A stretch of DNA of 38,176 nucleotides from an uncultured Bacteroidales bacterium. GTDB lineage: Bacteria > Bacteroidota > Bacteroidia > Bacteroidales > TTA-H9. Position numbers and translations under genes: made by a program. Below the pieces are notes generated by a model that worked only from the letters and a program-made list of their open reading frames with translations, did not search any database and was not told the origin of the DNA. This document shows, piece after piece, positions 28,601 through 36,832 of this stretch. The stretch spans positions 1 through 38,176 of the forward strand of contig CALJNV010000140.1 of NCBI GenBank assembly GCA_937981455.1. The letters run 5' to 3'. Numbering within the stretch: position 1 is the stretch's first letter; each line of letters begins with the position of its first letter.

Positions 28601-30182
28601 GATATTTCCGACGCTTAGTGGACATGTAAGCACCTCAATTCAACTTAGGGGTAGTCCTTCAAAACCAGAGCTTTCTGGTAAAATTAAATTTTCCCAGACT
28701 CAATTCCGCGTGGCTTTTATCAATACATCCTACTCGATAAACGATGAAATCAGCCTCACCCCTTCGGCAATTATTTTTAACAACCTTACGATAAAAGATT
28801 CGATAGGCAATAAGGCCTTGTGCACAGGCCGTATTGAACATACTTGGTTGCGGGATTTTAATTTTGACCTCAAAATAAAACCCGAAAAATTCTTACTTTT
28901 CAACAATGATGCTTTACAGAACCCCGTTTTAAGTGGTAGTGGGTTTCTAAGCGGAGTGATAAATATCAGTGGGCCTCTTAAAAACCTGAATGTGAATATT
29001 GCTGCCACAACCGAAAGGGGTACTGAAGTCTACATCCCCCTGGCCTCGTCCATCGATGCGCAGCAAGCAGATTTTATAAGCTTCAGGCAGCATGAAGAGT
29101 TGCCTGAAAAAAAATCTATGGTTAAAAGTACGGTTGAGTTGAAAGGCTTTTCGGTAGTTGCCAACCTCACCCTTACGCCTCAAGCTCGTTTGCGCATTAG
29201 CCTACCACAAAATGCCGGAACCATTGAGAGCCAAGGAGATGGAAATATTAGCCTAGCCATCAGCAATCGCGGCGACCTTACCCTCACGGGTGATTACAAT
29301 ATACAATCGGGTACTTTCCTGTTTAATCTTCAAAATATTTTAAGCCGGGTGCTTGAGATCGAGAAAGGGAGTCGCATACACTTCCCCGGTAACCCCATGG
29401 ATGCAGAGATTGATTTGGCAGCCTCTTTTACCACACGCACCACCCTTACCGGCCTGGGCCTCGACCTCGACAGTACTATAACTAGCATCAGAATGCCTGT
29501 AAAAACCCTCATTCGGCTCCAAAACAAATTGCTTGATCCTCGCATAAGCTTTTCGATTAAATTTCCTAAAATCGACGAGGACATTCGACGTATGGTTTAT
29601 ACCCGCCTCGATACCACCAATGAAGTCCTTATGACACAACAGTTTGTATCATTGCTCGTGCTCAACAGTTTCAGTTTTACCCTCACAAATAAATCGCTGA
29701 GCAACAGTATTGGAATATCTTCATTCCAAATGATTTCTAACCAGATAAGTAATCTCCTTTCACAAGTCAGCCGCGATCTGGATATTGGAATCAATTACAG
29801 GCCGGGCGATGCCATCTCGGCCCAGGAATTGGAACTGGCCCTGCGCACTCAACTTTTTGATGAACGTGTAATCATAGATGGCAGTCTGGGTATGATCGGG
29901 GATCCCTCGCGCCAGCAAACCAGCAACTTTGTGGGCGATATCAATGTAGAAGTGAAATTAACAGCAGATGGCAAAATACGATTAAAAGCATTCAACCGTT
30001 CAAACAATATGGAATTAATTACCGTGTCGGCTCCTTATACGCAAGGGGTCGGGTTATCTTATCGCAAAGATTTTGAAGCCCTGGGCGACCTTTTCCGTCG
30101 CAAACGTAAAACCCTACAAACCTCTCAGGCGTTGAAACCTGAAGAACCTGCCTTGCAAGTTGATCAAACCGACAAAATGTAA
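25677..30182 (+). CDS. TamB-like (DUF490) translocation/assembly module protein
   Basis: 1501 aa, N-terminal TM helix, long beta-rich repeats, C-terminal TamB-like 'LTGDYNIQSGTFLFNLQN...' and 'DINVEVKLTADGKIRLKAFNRSN'. Start is probably TTG at 25677; no ATG before 25758. Confidence 0.85.
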   Translation: MYLRNISKGLFYFTVVLAFIISTASALMLHPYFQRKAARAIASRLTSIAGTPIYIYSAYLSPSGTLHLKNFIVEDSTGLPVIDAAKVSIKLSYISPLGHRVVFSNLELENANVQVVKHYGDSSISLVKILRKFVPADTTPFGIGNNHLIVKRIRLEACHFTYQNGNKCGRKESGMDYHFIEVSQISGLIRNYHFTGDSMEFTIDRLAGRERSGLNIKNLQAKVELSSHHMVATNLYALTPISELDLDLAFRYNRWIDWENFIDSVYMKGTFRKGKLNMQDLGPFYPPFYTMNQELRFDGRAEGTLPMLSAYDLNIETGKATRFSGNLTLIGLPEPEETYMRIKARSFTTTYRDICNLVVPGGQKLCQTISIPAQITSLGYLTIQGNFTGFYNDFVADAIFSTALGRVYTDLRLNTDSLQHFSYSGNLRTEQFYLGKIVNLPDAIGRVSLHGSIRGRGTDPRDLTAELNLNIPALEIGGYTYTGSTIDGMIENASFSGILSINDPNLKFDFDGSIDFSHPQMEFNFDATLHHAYLQKLLIADRGDSLCKLSFTVNANFFASNLYDLEGYVNINHLRYIEKNTEYQTGKIILATSVQPDGFRTLSLLSGILDADIKGHYNLAALGPSLNIFLQNFIATFRLKEKTHPDPGDQNFTYTIKIKNFELISGIWFPWLRVAKNATLRGSFDSRKTSITLKASADTISIYGLKLSHFYVNGQTLDHRLDISSGGLRALLWPAKDLTAIYGIDSLMLRLSMYSDSIHYILSWGKKQEKNYSGLIKGFYAFSNYPSIAMKVTSGSFRIADSLYNILPSNSIIFKGEGLTEVRNFEIKGNQEHLLVDGIFGKDSAQVIKAQFDKVNLSHFNFLLSTFNSRIAGKLNGKILLRNILGKPFLESKLSVNDLNFNNTPLGQLSLNSTYNAAREELKIDAETVYTQNHTVYRPVSLKGSYFPFRTQNNFDLRLIADNFNLNALESLIHQIFPTLSGHVSTSIQLRGSPSKPELSGKIKFSQTQFRVAFINTSYSINDEISLTPSAIIFNNLTIKDSIGNKALCTGRIEHTWLRDFNFDLKIKPEKFLLFNNDALQNPVLSGSGFLSGVINISGPLKNLNVNIAATTERGTEVYIPLASSIDAQQADFISFRQHEELPEKKSMVKSTVELKGFSVVANLTLTPQARLRISLPQNAGTIESQGDGNISLAISNRGDLTLTGDYNIQSGTFLFNLQNILSRVLEIEKGSRIHFPGNPMDAEIDLAASFTTRTTLTGLGLDLDSTITSIRMPVKTLIRLQNKLLDPRISFSIKFPKIDEDIRRMVYTRLDTTNEVLMTQQFVSLLVLNSFSFTLTNKSLSNSIGISSFQMISNQISNLLSQVSRDLDIGINYRPGDAISAQELELALRTQLFDERVIIDGSLGMIGDPSRQQTSNFVGDINVEVKLTADGKIRLKAFNRSNNMELITVSAPYTQGVGLSYRKDFEALGDLFRRKRKTLQTSQALKPEEPALQVDQTDKM

Positions 30183-31177
30183 AGAATCATTTCGCGTGTA
30201 ATCTCCCCTGGTTGGGTGCTCTGATTATCAACGCCTTTGGCTCTTAAATCGTAATAATTAATTCTGCGCAAAATTCGATGACATTTTTCAACAGGAAAAT
30301 TCTTGGCTGCAGCCAGGTAATCCTTCAAGAAAAACCTATGGATTCCTAAGGCAGAGCTTACGTGCGATTCGGTCTTAACGGGCAAAAGATGATACAACCA
30401 AACTTTGTAAAACATAGCATATAAAGTGGCAGCCACCCGCACCGGATGATATTCCTTGGCATCGGCTGCATACCGCAGGGCAATTCTTGTAGCCATAGTA
30501 CGGTTTTTATATGCCAAATGCCTGAAAAGTTCATAGATACTATACTCCTTGCTAATTCCAATAAATTCTTCAATGTGTTTAGTTTGCACGGTGGTTCCCT
30601 GAGGAAGATTTAAAAACAATTTTGCGCATTCATTGACTATAAGCTCTATTTCGTTTCCTGTATATTCAGCAAGCATTTGTAAGGCTTCCTCGTCGATATT
30701 GTATTGATGCGCAGCCAGATAATTCTTTATCCAACCAGGAATCTCACTATCGTACAATTTTTTAAACTCTGCTTCAACGATATGCTTTTTGGCTTCAGCA
30801 TTCAGCCTTTTGATATGCTTATTTTTATCTGATTTGCTGGCAATTACCAGTAGGGTGGACGGGGTAGGTTTTTCAAAGTATTTCTGCAGACTATCGTCTT
30901 CATCCGTACGCAAATGCTGGGCTTCACGAACAATGACAATATTGTGTGAGGCACCTACAGGATAGCGCCTGGCTGCATCGACTACTTTACCAGCATGTAC
31001 ATCGAGACCATAAAAAACCGTGAGATTAAAATCTTTCTCATAATCCTGCAAAAGGTGATGCTGGATGTAATCGGTGAGGGAATCTATAAAGTAGGGTTCG
31101 GTGCCATAAAAATAATACACCGGCTTAAATATTCTGTGCTTCAAATCGTTGATTATATCAAGATAAAGGTTGGCCAT
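30164..31177 (-). CDS. holA: DNA polymerase III subunit delta
   Basis: 'PVYYFYGTEPYFIDSLTDYI', 'VIVREAQHLR', 'LLVIASKSDKNKHIKRL', C-terminal HolA-like helical region. ATG at 31177. Confidence 0.9.
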   Translation of the reverse strand: MANLYLDIINDLKHRIFKPVYYFYGTEPYFIDSLTDYIQHHLLQDYEKDFNLTVFYGLDVHAGKVVDAARRYPVGASHNIVIVREAQHLRTDEDDSLQKYFEKPTPSTLLVIASKSDKNKHIKRLNAEAKKHIVEAEFKKLYDSEIPGWIKNYLAAHQYNIDEEALQMLAEYTGNEIELIVNECAKLFLNLPQGTTVQTKHIEEFIGISKEYSIYELFRHLAYKNRTMATRIALRYAADAKEYHPVRVAATLYAMFYKVWLYHLLPVKTESHVSSALGIHRFFLKDYLAAAKNFPVEKCHRILRRINYYDLRAKGVDNQSTQPGEITREMILYILSV

Positions 31178-31192
31178 AAACAAAGAGCGGGG

Positions 31193-31972
31193 TTAGTCCT
31201 GGTCAAAAATAAGATGTTTAACGGTAAGGCCATTGTTAATAAGCTGGCGCAAGGAATCGATCCCGATGCGTACATGCAATTCGGTGAATTGACGAGACAC
31301 TTCCCTGTCTTTTTCTTCGGTTTTCACCCCGTCGGGTATCATGGGCTGATCGGAAACCAACAGCAAGGCGCCCGTAGGAATATGATTGGCAAAACCAGTA
31401 ACAAAAAGGGTGGCTGTCTCCATGTCAATGGCCATGCAGCGCGTTTTTCTTAAAAAATCTTTGAATTCTTGGTCATACTCCCAAACACGGCGATTGGTAG
31501 TATAAACGGTTCCTGTCCAATAGTCGCGGCCATAATCGCGAATGGTAGTGGATATAGCTTTTTGCAAGGCGAAAGCAGGCAAGGCGGGTACAATTTCAGG
31601 CATGTAGTCGTTCGAGGTGCCTTCTCCTCTTATAGCCGCAATAGGTAAGATAAGGTCTCCCAGCTTGTTTTTCTTTTTTAGTCCCCCACATTTTCCCAGA
31701 AATAAAACAGCTTTGGGAGATACCGCACTCAGCAGGTCCATGATGGTGGCAGCATTTGCACTTCCCATTCCAAAATTTATCATGGTTATATCTCCTGCCG
31801 TTGCTGCTGGCATGGTTCTGTCCTGTCCCTTAACCTCCACTCCCATAATACGGGCAAAAAGATTGAGATATTCTTTAAAATTGGTCAATAAAATATATTT
31901 TCCAAATTCTTCAAGGGGCATTCCCGTGTAGCGGGGTAACCAATTACTTACAATCTCTTCTTTTGTCCTCAT
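31193..31972 (-). CDS. amn: AMP nucleosidase
   Basis: 'TMINFGMGSANAATIMDLLSAVSPKAVLFLGKCGGLKKKNKLGDLILPIAAIRGEGTSNDYMP', 'MAIDMETATLFVTGFANHIPTGALLLVSDQPM'. Confidence 0.92.
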   Translation of the reverse strand: MRTKEEIVSNWLPRYTGMPLEEFGKYILLTNFKEYLNLFARIMGVEVKGQDRTMPAATAGDITMINFGMGSANAATIMDLLSAVSPKAVLFLGKCGGLKKKNKLGDLILPIAAIRGEGTSNDYMPEIVPALPAFALQKAISTTIRDYGRDYWTGTVYTTNRRVWEYDQEFKDFLRKTRCMAIDMETATLFVTGFANHIPTGALLLVSDQPMIPDGVKTEEKDREVSRQFTELHVRIGIDSLRQLINNGLTVKHLIFDQD

Positions 31973-32045
31973 TTTTTATCTGATTCTTAGAGATACGAAT
32001 TTTAATATGGAGCCTAAAGAATATTCAGGCCTTTTCATCGTATTG

Positions 32046-32072
32046 CAAAAGTAGTTGTTTTGAGTTACGCAA
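32046..32072 (-). promoter_or_regulatory. Bacteroidota-type promoter for amn
   Basis: Minus strand: TTG (plus 32070-32072), 16-nt spacer, TACTTTTG (plus 32046-32053), ~70 nt upstream of the amn ATG. Confidence 0.55.
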
Positions 32073-32094
32073 GCCATCCCGACAAATACAAAGC

Positions 32095-33024
32095 TTAGGC
32101 TGATAATTTCAACCGATTCAAGTTGATTATAGAGAAAATCATCACCGTGGCACTGAGCCATTGGATTGGGGTGAGCCAAGAAGCGTTGAAAAGGTAATCG
32201 AACAGAATAGCCGATAGTGGGAAAAAAAGTTCACAAACAGTGGCAATAGAAGCTTTTACCCTTTTAAGTCCGTAATAATAAATAAAAATAGCCCCAGAGC
32301 CTGTAGTAAGACCAATGAGTATAAATATAAACCAATTCATGGGAGTTGCTTGAAAAAACTGATGCATTTTTCCACTGCCCCATACCACAGGGAGCATAAT
32401 AGCTGTGGTAAGGCCATACCGAAAATAGGTAGCCGTGGGAAAACTCAAAGCACTCAATGCCTTTTTGCTGAAAACCGTACTGCTTCCAAAGGCAAGAGCG
32501 GCCAGCAGTGAATAAAGGGCTGCGTACAGATAATTTTTACCCCCTTCAATATGGGGCAGGCTCCATCCAAAGGTTAAAAAATAGCCGGCAATGATGGCTA
32601 GCGAAGCCCAGAAATAAAAAGCTACTCTGAGTTTTTCTTTAAGTAAAATTGTAGCCAAAGCGATGGCAAAAACAGGTTGAAGCTTTTGCAACAGCACAAC
32701 GATGGTTAATTTCTGAAAATTTACCAAAAACAATGCTTTGACGATGGCCATTGTCCCAATAGCCCCACCTGCCAGAGCAACCCAAAACAATGAAAACCAC
32801 TCCTGCCGGCTAATCCCCCGTGTCTTTCGATATTTGCCCGGTAAGAATAGAGTCATGAAAACGAAAGGGAGCAGGTGCAGGATAAAAACAACAAAACGAA
32901 CATCAAGATTGTAAAGTTGTGGAGTAAGAACAATGCCATCCAGCCCCCAGAGAATTGCTGCAAAGCTTATGGCAAAGGCTCCCCAAACCCTTTGACGAAA
33001 ATTATTTTCTGATGATTTTTCCAT
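32095..33024 (-). CDS. EamA/DMT family transporter
   Basis: ~10 TM helices in two EamA repeats; 'AISFAAILWGLDGIVLTPQL', 'PVFAIALATILLKEKLR'. Confidence 0.88.
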   Translation of the reverse strand: MEKSSENNFRQRVWGAFAISFAAILWGLDGIVLTPQLYNLDVRFVVFILHLLPFVFMTLFLPGKYRKTRGISRQEWFSLFWVALAGGAIGTMAIVKALFLVNFQKLTIVVLLQKLQPVFAIALATILLKEKLRVAFYFWASLAIIAGYFLTFGWSLPHIEGGKNYLYAALYSLLAALAFGSSTVFSKKALSALSFPTATYFRYGLTTAIMLPVVWGSGKMHQFFQATPMNWFIFILIGLTTGSGAIFIYYYGLKRVKASIATVCELFFPLSAILFDYLFNASWLTPIQWLSATVMIFSIINLNRLKLSA

Positions 33025-33085
33025 ACTGAAGGCAAAATTACGGCTTTATGCACTATCTTTGAAAGAAAGGAAAGGAGGGATTCCC

Positions 33086-34102
33086 ATGAAAACGCTGAAA
33101 CCCGCTTTATTCTATGAAAACACCGAAGATGCCACTCTTCGCTGTTTACTGTGCCCTCACCTTTGCTTGCTCAAAGAAGGGCAAACAGGTATTTGCCAGG
33201 CCCGACGCAACCATAATGGTATTCTTTATTCATTGAACTATGGCATCATTACTTCTCAAGCCCTGGATCCCATCGAAAAAAAACCCCTCTACCATTTCCA
33301 TCCCGCCCAGAAAATCTTCAGCATCGGGTCTTTTGGTTGCAACCTCTCCTGCAAGTTTTGTCAAAATCATGAAATTTCCATGCACGGAGCACCTGATTTC
33401 AATTACCTTGAGCCGCATTACCCCTGCGATATTATAGAAAAAGCAGCACAAATTGCAAACAATATAGGTATCGCATATACTTACAATGAACCCATAATTT
33501 CCATAGAATTTATCCTCGAGACCGCGCATCTGGCTAAACACAAGGGCCTACACAATGTAATGGTAACCAATGGCTTTATAAACCCCACCCCCTTGCGACG
33601 ACTGCTACCTTTAATCGATGCCTGGAATGTAGACCTAAAAGCCTTCAACGAAAATTTTTATAAAAAACTAACGGGTGGTAGCCTGCTGCCGGTGCTCAAC
33701 AACTTAAAAACTATTCGCAGGGAAGGCAACCATTTGGAGATCACCTATCTGGTAATCCCCAACGAAAATGACAATCCCAAAGAATTCAATGCCATGGTCA
33801 GTTGGCTGCGGGATGAACTGGGGCCCGACACCATATTGCACCTAACACGCTTTTTCCCCCATTACAAATACCAGGCCCCTCCCACACCCCCCGAAACCCT
33901 AATGAATCTCTACCAAATCGCTCGCCAGCAATTGCATTGGGTGTATTTGGGAAATATCCAACTGAGCATCGGCAACGAATCGCATTGCCCTAAATGTGGA
34001 GCCTTGTTGGTGCGCCGCAGCGGTTATTTTACAGAAATAGCAGAACTTGATGAACAGGGCCATTGCAAAAAATGCAGAACAGCTCTACCGTTTATCAAAT
34101 AG
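33086..34102 (+). CDS. amrS: AmmeMemoRadiSam-type radical SAM enzyme (AmrS-like)
   Basis: 'IGSFGCNLSCKFCQNHEIS' (CxxxCxxC), N-terminal 'LRCLLCPHLCLLKEGQTGICQARRN', C-terminal zinc-ribbon-like cysteines. ATG at 33086 with an AAAGGAGG Shine-Dalgarno 7 nt upstream. Confidence 0.88.
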   Translation: MKTLKPALFYENTEDATLRCLLCPHLCLLKEGQTGICQARRNHNGILYSLNYGIITSQALDPIEKKPLYHFHPAQKIFSIGSFGCNLSCKFCQNHEISMHGAPDFNYLEPHYPCDIIEKAAQIANNIGIAYTYNEPIISIEFILETAHLAKHKGLHNVMVTNGFINPTPLRRLLPLIDAWNVDLKAFNENFYKKLTGGSLLPVLNNLKTIRREGNHLEITYLVIPNENDNPKEFNAMVSWLRDELGPDTILHLTRFFPHYKYQAPPTPPETLMNLYQIARQQLHWVYLGNIQLSIGNESHCPKCGALLVRRSGYFTEIAELDEQGHCKKCRTALPFIK

Positions 34103-34167
34103 GACTTCTTTTCTGTCGCCTCCCCCAACAATATAGTATTTAATTTCGCACCCAAATTCTCATCTGA

Positions 34168-35469
34168 ATGAAGAAGATTTCTCTTACATCAATATTTTTT
34201 CTTCTGACGCAACTGCTAATGGCTCAAAGCCAAGATTATTATTCGCTAAACACCTTGCGGAACGAGAATAGAATTTACCAATCCAATATTAAAACCCCCC
34301 TCCTACATCCTGTGGATGACCCATTGGGCCTGCCCCTTTTGCCCCTCGAAGGTAACAAGCAACTCCTTTTGCAGTTTGACGATCTGGATGGAACCTACAA
34401 AGTCTGGCAATACACCTTTATTCATTGCGACGCACTCTGGAATCCATCGCCATTGCGGCCCAATGAGTATCTGGAGGGTTTTACCTTTGATGAAATAAGA
34501 GACTATGCATTTTCATTCAACACCACCACCTCTTTTGTACATTACTCCATTGCCTTTCCTAATGAATATATTCGTTTTTCTCGCTCGGGCAACTACTTAC
34601 TGGTGGTTTATGAGGAAACCCTGGAAAAACCTGCTCTTACAATGCGTTTTATGGTTTTTGAGGAAAAGGTGCGAATTGGAGACCTCCGGATTGCAAGGGC
34701 CACACTTCCAGCCTATATGAATAACTTTCAGGAGGTGGATTTCTCGATATACCCAGGAAAATACAAAATAGTGGCCCCTGAGCGTGACCTTAAGGTAGCA
34801 ATCATACAGAACGGTCGTTGGGACAATATTTTAATTCTTCGCAAACCCCGAAATGTAACACCCGATGCCCTCAGTTACGATTACGAAGAAGAAAACCTTT
34901 TCCCTGCAGGCAACCAATACAGACACTTTGATATCAAAAGTTTGCGTTACAGAACAGAGCGCGTAGCCGATATTCGCTTTTTAAACGATGGTTATCATGT
35001 CTATTTACAACCCGACCTGCCACGCGTTTTTAAACCTTTCGTCAGCGAACCCGACATCAACGGAAGAATGTACATACATACTGAAGATATGACGCATAGC
35101 CAAACCGAAGCCGATTATGCCTGGGTTCATTTCAAGGTACCCTTCGATTACCCCCTGGCGGGTGGCAGTGTATTCATCATGGGTGCCCTGTCAGGCAATA
35201 CACTCAACCCCCTCTCGCAAATGATTTACAATTACAACGAAAAATGCTACGAGGCCTCCTTGTTCCTCAAACAGGGGTACTACAATTATCTTTACGTATT
35301 TGCCAATAGCTCTGACGATCGGGGCGATCCATCGGTTATTGAAGGCAATAAATGGGAGACTCCCAACGAATATCTGCTGCTGGTTTATCACAGGGAACCC
35401 GGCGATATTACCGATAAACTTGTTGGATGGACATTATGGGGAAGAGAAGCCACCCTACGCAGACCGTAA
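34168..35469 (+). CDS. DUF5103 / type IX secretion system Plug-like protein
   Basis: Signal peptide; 'QLLLQFDDLDGTYKVWQYTFIHCDALWNPSPLRPNEYLEGFTFDEIRDYAFSFNTTTSFVHYSIAFPNE' matches the DUF5103 pattern. Confidence 0.85.
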   Translation: MKKISLTSIFFLLTQLLMAQSQDYYSLNTLRNENRIYQSNIKTPLLHPVDDPLGLPLLPLEGNKQLLLQFDDLDGTYKVWQYTFIHCDALWNPSPLRPNEYLEGFTFDEIRDYAFSFNTTTSFVHYSIAFPNEYIRFSRSGNYLLVVYEETLEKPALTMRFMVFEEKVRIGDLRIARATLPAYMNNFQEVDFSIYPGKYKIVAPERDLKVAIIQNGRWDNILILRKPRNVTPDALSYDYEEENLFPAGNQYRHFDIKSLRYRTERVADIRFLNDGYHVYLQPDLPRVFKPFVSEPDINGRMYIHTEDMTHSQTEADYAWVHFKVPFDYPLAGGSVFIMGALSGNTLNPLSQMIYNYNEKCYEASLFLKQGYYNYLYVFANSSDDRGDPSVIEGNKWETPNEYLLLVYHREPGDITDKLVGWTLWGREATLRRP

Positions 35470-35509
35470 TTATTAAAAAACAGGTATTTTTGCAAGAAAG
35501 CCAGGGGCC

Positions 35510-36298
35510 ATGAAAAATAACAAAAAAGATTTCATCATTTTAGGCGCCGGAAACGTTGCCCATGCATTGAGTAAAGAGCTCAATGCCAAAGGATACACCA
35601 TTAGAGGTATTTACAGTCGAACCACCAAATCGGCCCGAGCGCTGGCCAAGTATTTTTCGTGCGAAGTGTATGCCGATCCTTCCCTTGTACCTGCCGACGC
35701 GAGCTATTACTTGATAAGCGTAACCGATGAAGCCTTACCTGAAGTAGCTTCCCGTTTGCCAGATACTCAGGGACTGGTGTTACACACAGCCGGCTCGGTG
35801 CCTTTGGGTGTGCTGGCCCGCTTCAAGCACCATGGAGTATTGTATCCCCTACAAACCCTTTCAAAATCAAGAGAAACAGATTTCTCTATAGTACCCCTGT
35901 GCATCGAGGCCTCCGATAAATCAACCTTAAAAGATATCAAAAAATTGGCCCTCGAAATATCGGAAACAATTGTAGAGGTAACTTCTCAACAAAGAAAGAT
36001 TCTTCATGTAGCGGCTGTATTTTCCTGCAACTTTAGCAATTATATGTATATCGCTGCCCACGATATTTTGAAAAATGCCGGCATGGATTTTAAAATTTTG
36101 CTTCCATTGATTATTGAAACCGTGGAAAAACTCATGCTCATGGATCCCCGTCAAGCCCAGACGGGTCCTGCTGTTAGAGGAGATAAAACCATAATAAAAG
36201 AACATCAACAATTGTTGAACGACATGCCACAGTATCAAAAAATCTATGCCTACCTTTCTGCGGCTATAGCCGAAACCTTTTCGCAAAAAAAAGATTGA
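35510..36298 (+). CDS. Rossmann-like / DUF2520 domain protein (predicted oxidoreductase)
   Basis: 'FIILGAGNVAHALSKELNAKGYTIRGIYSRT' Rossmann motif; 'LHVAAVFSCNFSNYMYIAA' and 'LMLMDPRQAQTGPAVRGDKTIIKEH' C-terminal DUF2520 features. Confidence 0.9.
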   Translation: MKNNKKDFIILGAGNVAHALSKELNAKGYTIRGIYSRTTKSARALAKYFSCEVYADPSLVPADASYYLISVTDEALPEVASRLPDTQGLVLHTAGSVPLGVLARFKHHGVLYPLQTLSKSRETDFSIVPLCIEASDKSTLKDIKKLALEISETIVEVTSQQRKILHVAAVFSCNFSNYMYIAAHDILKNAGMDFKILLPLIIETVEKLMLMDPRQAQTGPAVRGDKTIIKEHQQLLNDMPQYQKIYAYLSAAIAETFSQKKD

Positions 36299-36302
36299 AA
36301 GC

Positions 36303-36827
36303 ATGGTACTTAATTACAAAGAGCTCCTTCACAATATCCACACCTTCATTTTTGATTACGACGGAGTGCTAACTACCGGAGAGGTTTACATCTTACCCAA
36401 TGGGGAAGCCTTGCGCGGTGGGCATGTAAAAGATGGCTATGCCCTTCAGCATGCCTTAAAAAACGGTTATCGTGTGGCTATCATTAGTGGTGGCAAAAGC
36501 GATTCTATGATTCACCGCCTCAACATGCTAAAAATTAAGGATTATTTTCTGGGTGTATCCGACAAACTGGCCACTTTTAAAGAATACATAACCCGTGAAG
36601 CCATCCATCCCCAGAATGTGCTTTATATGGGCGATGACATCCCCGATTTTGAAGTTATGAAAGAAGTAGGTTTACCTTGCTGCCCGGCTGATGCTGCCGA
36701 GGAAATTAAGGCTATATCGATGTATATTTCGCATCGCGAAGGAGGCAAAGGCTGTGTTCGCGACGTTATCGAACAAACCCTGCGACTCCATGGTAAATGG
36801 ATGAATGGCAACGCTTTCTATTGGTAG
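36303..36827 (+). CDS. KdsC-like HAD-family phosphatase
   Basis: 'FIFDYDGVLTTGEVYILPNGE', 'VAIISGGKSDSMIHRLNMLKIKDYFLGVSDKLA', 'VLYMGDDIPDFEVMKEVGLPCCPADA'. Confidence 0.9.
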   Translation: MVLNYKELLHNIHTFIFDYDGVLTTGEVYILPNGEALRGGHVKDGYALQHALKNGYRVAIISGGKSDSMIHRLNMLKIKDYFLGVSDKLATFKEYITREAIHPQNVLYMGDDIPDFEVMKEVGLPCCPADAAEEIKAISMYISHREGGKGCVRDVIEQTLRLHGKWMNGNAFYW

Positions 36828-36832
36828 CACTT

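Noticed and set aside
30995-31453. 152-aa plus-strand ORF opposite holA/amn
   Set aside because: Antisense to the start of holA and the end of amn; no support beyond length.
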